Made by a program: the position numbers and the translations under genes
Source of the DNA: Phycomyces nitens
Taxonomy: Eukaryota; Mucoromycota; Mucoromycetes; Mucorales; Phycomycetaceae
DNA length: 64,000 nucleotides
Reading direction: 5' to 3'
NCBI GenBank assembly: GCA_022702545.1
Contig: JAHRBC010000002.1
Location: forward strand, 6,386,001 to 6,450,000
The notes under the pieces: model-generated
What the model saw: the letters and a program-made list of their open reading frames with translations, nothing else
Database searches by the model: none
Told to the model about the DNA's origin: nothing
Shown: positions 34,029 to 46,226 of the stretch, piece after piece
Numbering within the stretch: the stretch's first letter is position 1
How the letters are laid out: each line of letters begins with the position of its first letter

Positions 34029-35846
34029 ATGGCATTAAAACTACCGGTCAACGTTCTCACTTATATTGCAACATTTGTTGAAAAAGAGGATCGAATTACC
34101 TGTGCCCAAGTCTGTAAACATTGGACAGAGTCCTTTCTAAACGCTTATTGGGGAAAATTGGATATCAACGAGTCTATAATCAATCATATATGCGATATCC
34201 TGTATTGTAAGCAATCGTATATTAAGAATTCGCATCGTGTATGGGCATTGGTTCTTGATGAATTATCACTGGAGCACTCAAAGAATTTGCCAGACCTCCA
34301 ACGAATCTACCCAGAGATAAGCTACCTTGAATACATAGAAATACTCGAAAAAGCAAACAGCATTACAGAAACAATCAATTGGGAGGCTTGGAGGTCGTTA
34401 TCGCACCTGAAAATAGCCTTTGTGCATAGAAAAGAACAGTTTGATTTTGAGAATATCATTATGAAGCTGTCGAAATTGCCTAGTCTTGTCCACCTATCAC
34501 TCAGACAATCGCCTAGCAAAATATATCCCTTTAATATCTCGTGGAACGACTTTGAATTACTTCACCACCACCTGCCACTATTGAAGTACCTAAAACTTGG
34601 CTTTAATTTCGCACCGGTACCAATAGACGATCAAGAAAGTATGAGAAGGACTAGGCCAGCATATGCTATAAATTCTTTCAAATATCCCGACAATTACACT
34701 GACACCCTTTGGATACTATATTTTGCACTCAAGTACCCAAATCTAAAAAGTTTCCTGGTCGACCCAGATAATATTGACCAGATTACAAGGACAACACATG
34801 AGACTCAGCAGTATCAGAATGAACTCCAGACACTATCAAACCTTGACCAATTCTTCCCTTGTTTAAAAAAAGCAACTACACCTACGGTATCTTGTAATGG
34901 ATGGTCGTATAACTTATTTTACGAGACTCTTCGACATTTTGGAACAAGAATAGACCATGTTGAATTGAGACTATATAATGCTTTGAGTACTTTTGATTCT
35001 GCTCCCAATTGTATCAGCCTTGTTTCCGAATATTTAAAGACTATGAAGATTAAACGTAGATTTTATATCATAAACCTTGAACAAAAGACTTTAGCTATCC
35101 TCAATCTTTGCCCAAGACTGGTTAAACTGGATATACATGTCAGAAAGGATATGATAGAAATAGACAATATCTTGAATCATTGTCCAGTCTTGCTATCCTT
35201 AACATTCAATACCTGCATGGTTTCGCTCTCTGAGAATACGCATGATTCCCATAACATCCATATTCCGCATCCTCTGCAGAGACTGGATATTGGAGATGCA
35301 TCCGTCAACGCACACGTTTTTACCTATTTATCCCTACGCTGTCATCAACTTGTATATCTAAAGATGTTCGGTATTGGAATTCCTTATACCAACTTTGAGG
35401 AAACCGGACAGCTGTTTATCGACATGTTCATGACACAATTGGATACATTGATACTTTCTGATATTGGATCACAATCTTCGATCTCGGAAGAACCTATATA
35501 CATCAGACACTGTGTGGTTGAACAGATGAATAACAGTAATATTAGGCCATTGGGTGAAAGCAGCCAGACACAGAAACCTCAGATAAACTGGTATCACATA
35601 TGCATGGACAGGACAAACAAAATGGAAAGGACTTTGATATGGAAACTTGGCAAAAAGGAAGTTGGATTTTCCCAGAAATACTTGAAGGACTTTAAGCGCA
35701 GAAAACTACGCCAAAGAGGGAGAAAAGACATGGAGAAAATCTGGGATGCCTATGTACTTAAAAGATTCTGGAAAAAGGACCTTGAGAACGGTGTCTTGAT
35801 ACTTCGGTTCAAATCTGTCAACAAGTATTTTCTTGGTGTGCGTTGA
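34029..35846 (+). CDS. F-box/LRR-like protein 1
   Basis: A 605-residue single-exon ORF. The N-terminal F-box (residues ~3-48: LPVNVLTYIATFVEKEDRI, CAQVCKHWTESFL) would bind Skp1 of an SCF ubiquitin ligase. The rest consists of Leu-rich repeat-like units (for example LPLLKYLKLGF, CPRLVKLDIHV, CPVLLSLTF) that probably select substrates. The C-terminus has a basic tail (DFKRRKLRQRGRKDM, then KRFWKKDLENGVLILR) shared with the other two F-box genes here. Start: Met of MALKLP aligns with MASRLP and MASTLP in the paralogues; an upstream in-frame extension has no ATG. The promoter region is the end of the 10-kb duplication. Confidence 0.87.
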   Translation: MALKLPVNVLTYIATFVEKEDRITCAQVCKHWTESFLNAYWGKLDINESIINHICDILYCKQSYIKNSHRVWALVLDELSLEHSKNLPDLQRIYPEISYLEYIEILEKANSITETINWEAWRSLSHLKIAFVHRKEQFDFENIIMKLSKLPSLVHLSLRQSPSKIYPFNISWNDFELLHHHLPLLKYLKLGFNFAPVPIDDQESMRRTRPAYAINSFKYPDNYTDTLWILYFALKYPNLKSFLVDPDNIDQITRTTHETQQYQNELQTLSNLDQFFPCLKKATTPTVSCNGWSYNLFYETLRHFGTRIDHVELRLYNALSTFDSAPNCISLVSEYLKTMKIKRRFYIINLEQKTLAILNLCPRLVKLDIHVRKDMIEIDNILNHCPVLLSLTFNTCMVSLSENTHDSHNIHIPHPLQRLDIGDASVNAHVFTYLSLRCHQLVYLKMFGIGIPYTNFEETGQLFIDMFMTQLDTLILSDIGSQSSISEEPIYIRHCVVEQMNNSNIRPLGESSQTQKPQINWYHICMDRTNKMERTLIWKLGKKEVGFSQKYLKDFKRRKLRQRGRKDMEKIWDAYVLKRFWKKDLENGVLILRFKSVNKYFLGVR

Positions 35847-38172
35847 TTTGTAAGAACCATAGTACTCTGCCTATAAAGTGCCAATAAAAATAAAATGGAT
35901 TTGCCTTGATATTCTCTATATACATCCTACCCCCATTGGTTCTCACCGAATAAATAGTCTCTTGTTGATATATCTATACATTATGTACCTCTGGTTAGTG
36001 TTTTTTTTGTAAAGATATAATAGACCCTTTTGTTCGGGTATATTATCTTTTTTCCCTTTTTTGGAATTGTTTTAACCTGGTTCCAACATTATTTCGGCTG
36101 GTCTTGGGTTGGATTTCTTACCAGGTTTCTACAAGATTATCTATTTTGTAATGTTGAACAGCTGTTGGATCTTTGGTATATGGTGCGGTACAAACGGGAG
36201 GTCCTTTATAGGAAAAGGAACCTATAAACACGGGATAATAGTGGAGTGAATGAGGTGAGAAAAGAGAGGAGTAACAATATAATAAAAGGCAGTAAACTGG
36301 GCTTTCTCTACGCTCTTTAGACAATTCAAAGTGACCAGACTGACCAGTTTCCTCTGCGACAAATATATTTACAGGAAAAAATGTGTTTTATTCAAATGGT
36401 TGATAATTGGAAGGTCTCCAAGGTAATATTGTCCACCACAGAATCGTCCTCTGTACTCCATGTGCCTCTTCCACACACCAGCCCAAACTGTCTGCTGCTC
36501 CGGCCCGAACAGTATCACAGTTTTGACAACTGTTTAATTGTGGAGAATAATATTTCCATAAAAGGAATGATGAGAGCACCAAAACTTCAATCTTGAATTC
36601 TAAATAGAAGATTTCCCGTATCACAAAATCATTTTGTAAAGCCCCTTTTTTTATAGTTAATGAGTGCAAGAAATATCACCTTTGGGCGATAAATATGGAT
36701 TGAATTGGGGTACATTATAATAAGTAGCTTTACACCATATATTGAAATCTCACCAAAGCTTTGCTACACAGACAAAAAAAAAAGGTTAAACGACCCAAAA
36801 CGATAGCTTATATGCATATCTAGCGTACTATCTCCTGAAAAATAGCTAGCTTTATATGTATAGATCCCGAGAATACAAGATCTTGGAAAAAGTCTTTGAT
36901 CTACAGTCTTTGCAGATTACTTTATCTCCACTTTTCCATTCTTGTAGGACGGCTGTATATATCACACAATTTTTTTTAAAAAAAAATAGGGAGTCCGTGT
37001 CCACACGTACAACTTGGCTTGGAAAAATAAACAGCTAATCCTTGTCATTTTCCTATTAGACCTAGATGGATTTTATAAAGGTATTCAGACTTGGTAATCC
37101 ACCATAGCATATTATTATTTAAAAAATACATGGATAGTATTGATACTATACAATCCAACAATATAAAGGGTTAAAAAGCTATAGGTCGGGAGATAGGGGG
37201 GTTGAATTGGTTTTCAAAGCCTTTTCAAAGCCTTTTCAACATACAGAAGAAAATAGTAAAGTGAGGTTATACGGATTATATTAAGATTCAGCAAGTTTTG
37301 CAAATATTTGGATTTTAAAAGTTTTCAATAATCATATTAGCAAGTCAAGCCGAAAAAATATAGGATCATAGTATGATCCAAATCCACTTGGAATTATTCT
37401 TTGCCATCACTGCTAGTCTGTAGCTATTTATGAGATCGACATCTTTTTTTTTTGGTGCGATTCGAATATCAAGCTAGAAACTGGTTGATCTGATTGTAAT
37501 TTTCAACCATGGATTATAAATATCACAGCAATACAATCAAACCTTTTAACTTCTCATCAATTTGTATTCTCCAATCAATTCCATCGATAGATCACTGCAA
37601 AACATATGCATGCACGTCATTTATTTGTTTCAAAACGATCCAACTTTTATAACAAAGAAAGACCAGAATCTACTACTTCTTTACTTTTTTTTTAAAAAAA
37701 AAGGCAGGATCTTTTAAGCTATAGACTTGAATACTTGTATTACTAGTATGTTACCAATATTCTATTCTATTACCATGTTTCAAATTCCTATCTTCTCAAA
37801 TCATTTTTAACAAAACATAACAAACTCATCCTCAAATATTTGCTTATACATAATCATATCATTGATATATACATAACTCGGTATAAAAAAGTCCAAGTCC
37901 TTGTCAATAAAGACAATTTAAGCTGATGGTTATTTGTTATGGTTTAAAAAGTCAATAGTTTTAAGAGGAACCAAGTAACGTAAACACTTTTGACATATTC
38001 TGTCACCCATTCATTTCAATACCGATTATTTAGATGTAAGTATACATATACATATATATATATTTAAGGAAAGATGAGGATATTTCTTTAAAATACACTC
38101 TTCTCCTCTTTACAGCAAAGTATAAATATCTGAAAATGATTGTTTTATGATCTCCTATTCACTCTCTTTGTC
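35847..38172. other. Intergenic between F-box genes 1 and 2
   Basis: 2.3 kb without a recognisable gene. There is a less AT-rich island at about 36400-36600 with overlapping ORFs of 71-93 codons on both strands and no family match. The remainder is AT-rich with poly-A/T runs. Confidence 0.55.
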
Positions 38173-39975
38173 ATGGCATCAAGATTACCATCAAACATTC
38201 TCTCCTATATCGCAACCCACGTCCCCAAAGAATCCCAACTTACCTGTGCATTGGTCTGCAAGCAATGGACAGAGCCATTCTTGGATGTTTATTGGGGTAC
38301 CTTGAAGATCGGACCCACTAGAATAAAGACCATGGTCGATACGCCCGGACTTGAAGCGATTTATCAAAACAACCGGCACCGTGTATGGGCACTACAGCTA
38401 TATAATCTCAAAAAAGACGACATCAAGTATCTCTTGGGATTCCACAGTTACCCCATGATCAAGTACCTCTTGTATCATGAGCCATACGGCGAAAGTACCT
38501 GTATGAGATCTATAAATTGGACCCTATGGAATTCACTATCACACCTGGATATAAAGCTCAATATTGAATATAGCCAAGATGATTTGAGCGTCTTGTTTAA
38601 AAAGCTTTCGGTATTAAAGAATCTTGTTCACCTCACACTTAAGCCATCAAACGAAGACAAGAATCAGACCAGTATCTCATGGGTCAACTTTGAATCACTT
38701 TACGATTGCTTGCCTCATTTAGAGTATCTTGAAACCAGTTTTCCTCTGGGATTTATATCAATAGACGAGTTGGAAAACATAAAGAGCGTACAGCCATCCC
38801 ACACCATGTCAAAGATCAGTTGTGTTGATGCTTATATTGACACTCTATGGATCCTTTACTTTGCAACAAAGTATCCAAACCTGCGCAGATTTACAGTCGT
38901 ACCAGACGTGAACTACAAAGCAGTAAAACAAGTCGATTACAGCCTACGATACGAAAACGAACTCGAGATCCTCTCAACACTCGATCAATTCTTTCCTTGC
39001 TTGAAACGGGCCGATACACCACTGGTCTCTTATAATGAATGGCCATTCTCTATATTCTATGAAACTCTTTGTCATTTTGGCGTGCAGCTAGATCACGTAA
39101 AATTCGAATCTTATGCCTACAGTCCAACCATCATAAAGGATATCAGCAGGTGTATACAGCCTGTTTCAGAATCATTAAAAGTTATGTGCATTGAGATATT
39201 TGACTATCCCTGCTACCAAGACACAATATCACTTTTCAGCACATTTCCAAGACTAGTAGAATTACACATCAATGCCTCGAAATATTTGGTCAACGTATCA
39301 AGGGTGCTGGATCAATGTCCAGTCTTGCGATTATTGGATATACACGAGTCCATTGTCGAGTTTGACAGAGACCAAAAACATGCCTATACACCTCACCCCT
39401 TGCAACGATTGGAACTTGAGCACGTGTCTACTGTCCCAGACACATTTACCTATCTATCTTTGCGCTGCAAGACACTTTTGTTCATAAAGATATCCAATGT
39501 CCAGATTATTGACTTTGATTGGCAGGAAACCGGAAAGGTGGTTATGGACATGGGTGTATCACGATTAGAGACATTGATCATCAGCAATATCATGTTGGAT
39601 TCTGACACCATCAATTATTATGCTATTGAGCAAATGGAGAGTACCGATACCAGTCCTGCGAGCCAAAGTATACAAGACCAGCCATCCAAAGTGAAATGGT
39701 ACCATGTATGTATGGACAAGACAAACAAGAGGAAAAGACTCTTGGCATGGGAACTTGGTGGCCGAGATATTGAATTTGCCCAGAGATACTACAGCGACTT
39801 TAAGCGCAGAAAAATAAGAGAAAAGGGACGGAGTGATATGGTGCGATGTAATGGATATAGTCTGAAAAGGTTCTGGAAAAGAGATCTTCAAAAGGGTATC
39901 TTGATATTCCGGATAAAGTCTGTAAGAAACTGTTTTCTAAATGTAAAATATATAGATGGTTACAATAATACATAG
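38173..39975 (+). CDS. F-box/LRR-like protein 2
   Basis: 600 residues, single exon. F-box at residues ~3-48 (LPSNILSYIATHVPKESQL, CALVCKQWTEPFL), then LRR-like repeats with WILYFATKYPNLRRF and LSTLDQFFPCLKRAD, which are also found in F-box protein 3. The conserved C-terminal basic tail reads DFKRRKIREKGRSDM followed by KRFWKRDLQKGILIFRIKSV. It is probably an SCF substrate receptor. The start is the Met of MASRLP; the 11 in-frame codons before it are not conserved. It is more GC-rich than the other F-box genes, which suggests an older or more expressed copy. Confidence 0.87.
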   Translation: MASRLPSNILSYIATHVPKESQLTCALVCKQWTEPFLDVYWGTLKIGPTRIKTMVDTPGLEAIYQNNRHRVWALQLYNLKKDDIKYLLGFHSYPMIKYLLYHEPYGESTCMRSINWTLWNSLSHLDIKLNIEYSQDDLSVLFKKLSVLKNLVHLTLKPSNEDKNQTSISWVNFESLYDCLPHLEYLETSFPLGFISIDELENIKSVQPSHTMSKISCVDAYIDTLWILYFATKYPNLRRFTVVPDVNYKAVKQVDYSLRYENELEILSTLDQFFPCLKRADTPLVSYNEWPFSIFYETLCHFGVQLDHVKFESYAYSPTIIKDISRCIQPVSESLKVMCIEIFDYPCYQDTISLFSTFPRLVELHINASKYLVNVSRVLDQCPVLRLLDIHESIVEFDRDQKHAYTPHPLQRLELEHVSTVPDTFTYLSLRCKTLLFIKISNVQIIDFDWQETGKVVMDMGVSRLETLIISNIMLDSDTINYYAIEQMESTDTSPASQSIQDQPSKVKWYHVCMDKTNKRKRLLAWELGGRDIEFAQRYYSDFKRRKIREKGRSDMVRCNGYSLKRFWKRDLQKGILIFRIKSVRNCFLNVKYIDGYNNT

Positions 39976-39993
39976 CCATATTAAATATTGGCA

Positions 39994-40063
<70 letters not shown>
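39994..40063. repeat. (AAT)n microsatellite
   Basis: About 23 AAT units just after the stop codon of F-box gene 2. Confidence 0.97.
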
Positions 40064-40869
40064 TAATAAAATATTAGACTTTGCAAAATACTTGATGTTC
40101 TATACCAAAAGCTATATATATATATATAGATATGTATGTATCTTGCTTTTAATGCTACAAGATTAGTTTTCTGTTTGGTTGTGATTATCAATGGCATTTC
40201 AAATCATAGGCATGTATACCGGTCCAATAATATAATTACTATTCAGCTAGAGCAACGAACAGCTTGACCTTTTTGTCCACCACAACGGTTGGAAAAAAAG
40301 AAAAAGACTGGTTCTTAAATGGCACGGCAATATGCCTGCATACATTGACATTGATGCCAAATAATGGTACTTTGAGCCAACCATATACATATACATATAT
40401 ATATATTATGATTGCTTACAAGATCCAGTAGACCGTGTGTATGTATTGGCATATTGTAAACAATTTATTTCAGAATAAAATTATATAAAAGCGACTTATA
40501 TTAATGGGCAGACCTAAAAAGAAAAGAAAAAAGAAGGTATTGCTGAATGAGATTAATCTGTCTTGAAATACAGGCACTTTTGATCTTTTTATATTGAGCA
40601 CCAAAAAACAAGACTTACATGTTTTGATGTACATACTGATGTCTGATTTAATCATTTTTGAAGACTATGATACAGAAAATAATAATGATAATGATAATGA
40701 TAGAAGAAGAAGAAGAAGAAGAAGAAAAACACCTGTATAAAAGAGAGATGGAGAAACTAAATGAAGTGATAATCAAACTGTGCTACAAGAGAAATAACCG
40801 CAAATGAACCCGAGATGCTCTTTTTATATTTATATATATATATATATAAAGTCCAATAGGCGGTTGGGT
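40064..40869. other. Intergenic between F-box gene 2 and MED25
   Basis: No gene is seen. It holds a (GAA)n-type run at about 40702-40726 and short (TA)n tracts near 40115, 40400 and 40835. The MED25 3' end is at its right edge. Confidence 0.6.
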
Positions 40870-43800
40870 TTACATTCCTTGTGAATGCTGATTGTTATGC
40901 TGTTGTGCTTGTTGTGCTTGTTGTGCTTGTTGTCGCTTGGCCATAAATACCCTTTGCTGAAAATCGCGCATCTCTTGAGGTGACAGGTTGAGATCGGCAA
41001 TGGTATTTGCTCCAGCAATTCCAAGGCCAATTATACTATTTGGGTTGTTATTGACATTCATCCCCATGTTGGGTGAGTTTCCGTTCCCAATGTTGATGTT
41101 TGAGAGCAAGAGACTGTTTGAGTTGAGTCCTGGAGGTCGGACACCTTATCATGAAAACCATTAGTCTTTGGGATCTCTAATGTACCAATAAAACCCATTT
41201 ACCATTGATAGTCTGCGCAACATTGTTGGGTACACCACCACGATTAACACCTGCATTGGCTATTTGCTGTTTTAGCAATTGGTTCCTCAACATCTGGACA
41301 GTAGGCTGGCCAGGGTTCATTGCCATGTTCACATTTGTGGGAATCCCTGCCATGTTGGGTGTCCCGGAATTTCCGGGTGCAATAGGTCCAGATGGTATCA
41401 TGGAAGGATTCTGAACCCCATTCATTCCAAAGTGAGCCGAGTTGAAGTCCGGGAGAGGTATCTGAGTAAACACGATGCCAATCAACTTTCCTGCCGAGTG
41501 TGTCAAGAGCACACCGTGTGGCTGATCGTTTGGTTTCGCATTTGGTCCGGGATTAAACAAGCCAGTAGCAATCTACAGATGAATAAAAAAAATTGTCAGT
41601 AAATCAATTGGATACTTCTCCCCCTCCTCCTCCTCTTCCCCCTCCCCAGCTTCTGTTTCTGCTTACATATCTCTTTTGCTCCAGATTACGGACCAAGAGC
41701 CCAAAGTTTGTTTCGTTTTGAGGACTACTGGAAGGAAGGGCTCGGAATTGACAAAAGGGCAATTTTTTCTCTAATGCCTGACGCTGGAACGCAGGGGTTT
41801 GTGCAAAAGGAGATCGGCCGGCGATCATAATACGCTGTGGCCATATTTCAGGGCGACTTTGGAGAGCCAGAGATCAAAAGAAGAAAAAAAAGAGAGGGGA
41901 AGGCAGTTTTTATACATTAAACAATATTCTCGACGTTTTCGATTGCACTTACTATTCTTCGAGACCAATGTTGTTTCCTTTGACGGTTACGGCAAACGCA
42001 CCGCAATGGCAGCTGTATTCTTGATAAGTTCCATCAGGTGCCTTGACGTGCCAGACAATATGTCCTGCCCATATTGGCTGTGTCATTAGGCCAATTTGTC
42101 CATTTTGTTGCTGTTGTTGTTGTTGTTGTTGCTGATTTAAAAGGTTGGCTTGATTTTGCATCATTTGAGGTGTCATTCCATTGGGCGTCATTCCATTGGG
42201 CGTCATTCCATTAGGTGCCATTAGATTAGGTGTCAATCCGGCAGATACCATCTCGTTCATTCCAGGTCGCATACCAGACTGTTGCTGTTGTCCATGCTGC
42301 TGTGCTGCCTGCTGCTGGGCAACTTGCTGGGCCGCTTGTTGAGCTGCCTGCTGTGCTGCTTGTTGAGCTGCCTGTTGAGCTGCCTGTTGAGCTGCTTGTT
42401 GCTGGGCTACTTGCTGGGCCGCTTGTTGAGCTGCCTGTTGTGCTTGCTGTTGTGCTTGCTGTTGTGCCTGCTGTTGCGCCTGCTGCTGGGCCTGCTGTGC
42501 CTGCTGGGCCGCTTGCTGTGCTGCCTGTTGGGCTGCTTGTTGCTGGGTCGCCTGTTGCTGTGCTGCCTGTTGGGCTGCTTGTTGCTGGGTCGCCTGTTGC
42601 TGTGCTGCCTGTTGGGCTGCCTGCTGGACCGCTTGTTGCTGGGCCTGTTGTGCCTGTTGTGCCTGCTGGGCAGCTTGCTGCTGGGCCTGTTGTTGATGTA
42701 ACATTTGCTGCTGCTGCAACTGCTGCTGCTGCTGAAGGTTCATTTGGGCTGCTACCATCATAAGCCGCTGTTGTTGTACTTGTTGCTGTAGTACACTTGA
42801 CATCTGAGAGTTTGGTGTTCCAATAGACACCTGTGGGTTCTGTTGTTGACCCAGCATTTGTCCTTGCTGATTCATGTCAGGTATAAGAGGTGGCCTGGCC
42901 TGCATGGCAGCAGAAAAAGACATTGGAGATGATACAGCAGAGATTGGATTGGTGGGTGGATTTACGAGTGGCAAGGAGGCATTTGGCTGTTGAGAAAGGT
43001 CAGAACGTCTGATTTGCTCACTTAGTTTTTGCATGGCTGTACTAATGGCCTGCAATTGAGTTTGGTGGACAGGTGTCAGAGGATTGTTGGTCAAGATCAT
43101 ATTTCTCTTTTGGATAAGGTACTGCTGGACTTGCTGTGGAGTCTGGGCCCTTTGAGCTTGTTGAGCTTGTTGGGCATGCTGAGCCTGTAGAGCTTGCTGG
43201 ACCCTCAAGGCCTGTATAGCCTGTTGAGCCTGCTGTACCTGTTGTTGGGAATGAAGCATCTGCTGCTGTACTTGCTGAGGTGTCAGTTGCATGCCTTGTG
43301 CTCCTTGATGGGGTTGGATCTGATGGGCCTGTTTGATCTGATGGGCCTGTTGAATCTGATGAGCTTGCTGAATCTGATGAGCCTGCTGTCTCTGGAGCTG
43401 TATGGGAGAATTGGTTTGTTCACGGTTTGGCGAGGGGTTTTGGGTATTTGGCAGTGGTTGCTGTGCCTTTATTGTCTTGTGTGGTGCGGTTGGCGAGGGC
43501 TCTACCTTGATCTGATGAATCTGGGCAGTGTCCTGTTCTATCTTCACCATTGGGCCAGCAGGTATGTGAGCGTTTGGCGCATTTGGTCCAGTGGGTGCTT
43601 CTGGATGTCGTTGGCCAAATTGGACGCCCACTCTTGCACCAGCTTCTGCAAAGCGTGTGGCATCAAAGCTTGGTTCAGGCAAACTGATCTGGCCGGGCAC
43701 ATTGTCTCGTTTTCTTTTCTTGTTTGATTCAGCAATAGACCCGGGCTGGGGTGAGTTTGCCGAGGATACAGGCAGACCAGACGGAGGAGGCTGCTTTTGA

Positions 43801-45402
43801 TTCTCTAATTATAATAATAATAATAATAATAAAATGAGTTTAAGTATGCCAGTTAAACATGGCTTCTTGCTGCTTACCTTGCTTGATTTCTACCGTATTC
43901 GCATTTGGAGTCGGGATAGAAGCCGGGGCAGGAGTGGCTGCAGGAGTAGTAGAAAGAGCAGTAATAACAGGTGGGGTCTGATTTGTGCCAATTGAGGCCC
44001 CATTCGAGACAAGAGTGCTGTTCATTGTACTGGCTTGCTGTTGTTGGTGTTGGTGCTGCTGCTGTTGGTGCTGCTGCTGTTGGTGCTGCTGTTGTTGCTG
44101 TTGCTGTTGCTGATGCTGTTGTTGTTGTTGTGTCTGTGTCTGTGAGGGTGTGGGTGCTGATACAGGTGCTGGTACGATAGGAAGCTTAAATCCTGCTAAT
44201 TTTACAACGTGCAAGGGGGACACTGTATCATTGACCGAATACACTTCGGCTTGCTGATGATTGACCTGTTCAGATATAGTAAGCACCTGTGATTTGATCG
44301 TTATACTCGTGGGAATAATCCAATACCTCTTTTACGATGTTTTCCAGATCATCGTAGCCCTTGTTGGGAGTTATCAATGACAAGTGTATGTTATTCTAAA
44401 GATGATATATTTTTTATATAAACATTATAAATATATAAATATATATGTATATACTTTTATTATCATTATTATTATCATTATCATTATTATTTTTATTATT
44501 ATTACTATCATAATCATCAATTTCCCAAACTTACCCTCTTCATTTCATCGACAATGTCTTTTAGTTTGTAATTGTCGTACTTGTCGTATAGATTGTTGCG
44601 TACTCCAGTCTTGTGAGGGAAACTGTTGGAGACAAGGATACAGTGCATGATCTGCTCGTTGGTGCTCTTGATCTCTTCTCTATAGTCTGAAAACATCTAG
44701 AGTGCCTTGTGAATAAAAATAAAATAAAATAAAAAGAAGAAGAAGATCAAGCGTTGATCATGCCAAACCCTTTATTTGTACCTCTAATGCTGCAACCAGA
44801 CCTTCTCCTACTGCATTGCGTATCATGCCGCCATTTTTGCATGTAATGCTCTGGAGGATCTCTTGGAACAAATTGAGTTCGGATGTAAAGTACTTTCTAT
44901 CGACTGTTGCTGTCGATGACCGTTCATAATCGCCATAGATCACCAAGCCATATTTTAAAACAGGCTGTTTTTTTTAAAGAAAGAAAAAGAGGGTAAGAAG
45001 GCTTGTTGAGCGATCGAGTTAGTAGGCCATACCGTAACTCTCGTCTTTGATTGTCTGTCGTCTCCCTCTGAGACGATTGGAGACCGAAGCTGCCTAGAAT
45101 GTATGGATCGAAAGGTGGTTTAGAATATAGAGTTTGGTATTCCTATCGTTCTGTATAACGCTGATTTTTTTGATTTTTTCTTTTTACCTGAGAATAGGAT
45201 CGATATAAGCTTCATAAATTGTGCTCAGGTAAGGGCTCATTCGTGCTGATCCATCAATCACCAGCACACATGCAACCTCTTTACGGTGGTGGTGAGGAGA
45301 GACGATCTGTGGAGATTGATGTGGATGGGCAGCTGGGGATGAATGTGACCCAGGTGTAGATACATTCATTGCTGGAGAGACATTTACGGCTGATATAGAC
45401 AT
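40870..45402 (-). CDS. MED25: Mediator complex subunit 25
   Basis: Ten exons on the minus strand: 45402-45188, 45093-45033, 44964-44782, 44696-44535, 44395-44327, 44286-43878, 43804-41953, 41856-41667, 41572-41203 and 41144-40870, about 1261 residues, all phases consistent. The N-terminal von Willebrand-type domain (VACVLVIDGSARMSPYLSTI to about residue 230) anchors Med25 to Mediator. A Gln/His-rich region, an NLS-like KKRKRD, a very long Gln/Ala-rich stretch and then an ACID-type activator-binding domain follow (PIWAGHIVWHVKAPDG, EYRPEIWPQRIMIAG, LLTHSAGKLIGIVF). It acts in the nucleus, linking transcription activators to RNA polymerase II. Exons 5 and 6 are separated by a 40-nt intron. Neighbour BCKDH E2 is on the same strand 0.8 kb upstream. 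Confidence 0.9.
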
Positions 45403-46226
45403 TGAGATCCAAAAGACTGATTGATCCTAATGACGCGTTGGGGATGACACTGCTTGGTACACTGAATTACTATCTTGTTTGATATGGATCCAAACAAAAA
45501 AATAAAATAAAATAAAAACAAGCAAAGTATATAAAAATTATATATTTATATTTATATATAAATTGAGAGTAGAAATCCGATATATATATAAAAAATATAT
45601 AAATATATCAGGGCTCCAAGATTATGTGCTTATGATAAAGAGGAACAAATTATTATAATAATAATATATAAAGTGGGTAGGGTTCAAGAAGTAGGTTGGA
45701 AACAGTACAAGAAAGGACCAAACTTTATAAGTTGCACGCCGATTCCAATTAAACATCCCAGATATATACGTCATCAAGCCTATTATAATGGCCCTACGAT
45801 GCGGAAGGGAAATATATATATTTTAAAAAAAAATCAGACATTGTGGTGCCACTTACTTGGTTTGTACATGTCTGGTGCCAGCAAAGATTATCTTTAATTC
45901 GACCCAAAGGAGTTCTGGTGGGGTCTAGAGAGCACCATCTAAGGCGCTTTTATGGGTATTTTGTACAAGGATGGCTGCGGGAAAGATTCTTATGAATTGG
46001 GAGTTTGCTATAGTAGCCATTATAATTGATAATCCGCAGCAAGAAGCCCTTGATACCAAGAATTTTTTAAGAAAGAAGAAGAAGCATAAAGGTCAACAAG
46101 CCTTGGCTTTATTATCGTTTGCCTTTGTCTCTTTTCTTTTGGTGGTAGTGGGGACATTTGATGGCAATCTTGCTTGATGGTCTCCTCCAAGATATAATAA
46201 TAATAATATCATGGTGTAATAAAAGT
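45403..46226. other. Intergenic, MED25 5' side and BCKDH E2 3' side
   Basis: AT-rich, with several (TA)n and ATATAAA tracts at 45540-45680. Plus-strand ORFs of 68-74 codons here (45673-45897, 45971-46177) have no recognisable motif. It probably holds the MED25 promoter. Confidence 0.55.

Noticed and set aside
42280..42750. CRISPR-like short regular repeats
   Set aside because: They are in-frame Gln/Ala codon repeats of MED25 without unique spacers, in a eukaryotic genome.
42230..42763. Long plus-strand ORFs with Leu/Val-rich repeats
   Set aside because: They are the antisense of the CAG/GCT-type Gln/Ala codons in MED25.
43194..43727. Plus-strand ORF of 177 codons rich in Leu
   Set aside because: Antisense shadow of the Gln-rich MED25 exon; the minus-strand frame splices consistently with the rest of the gene.
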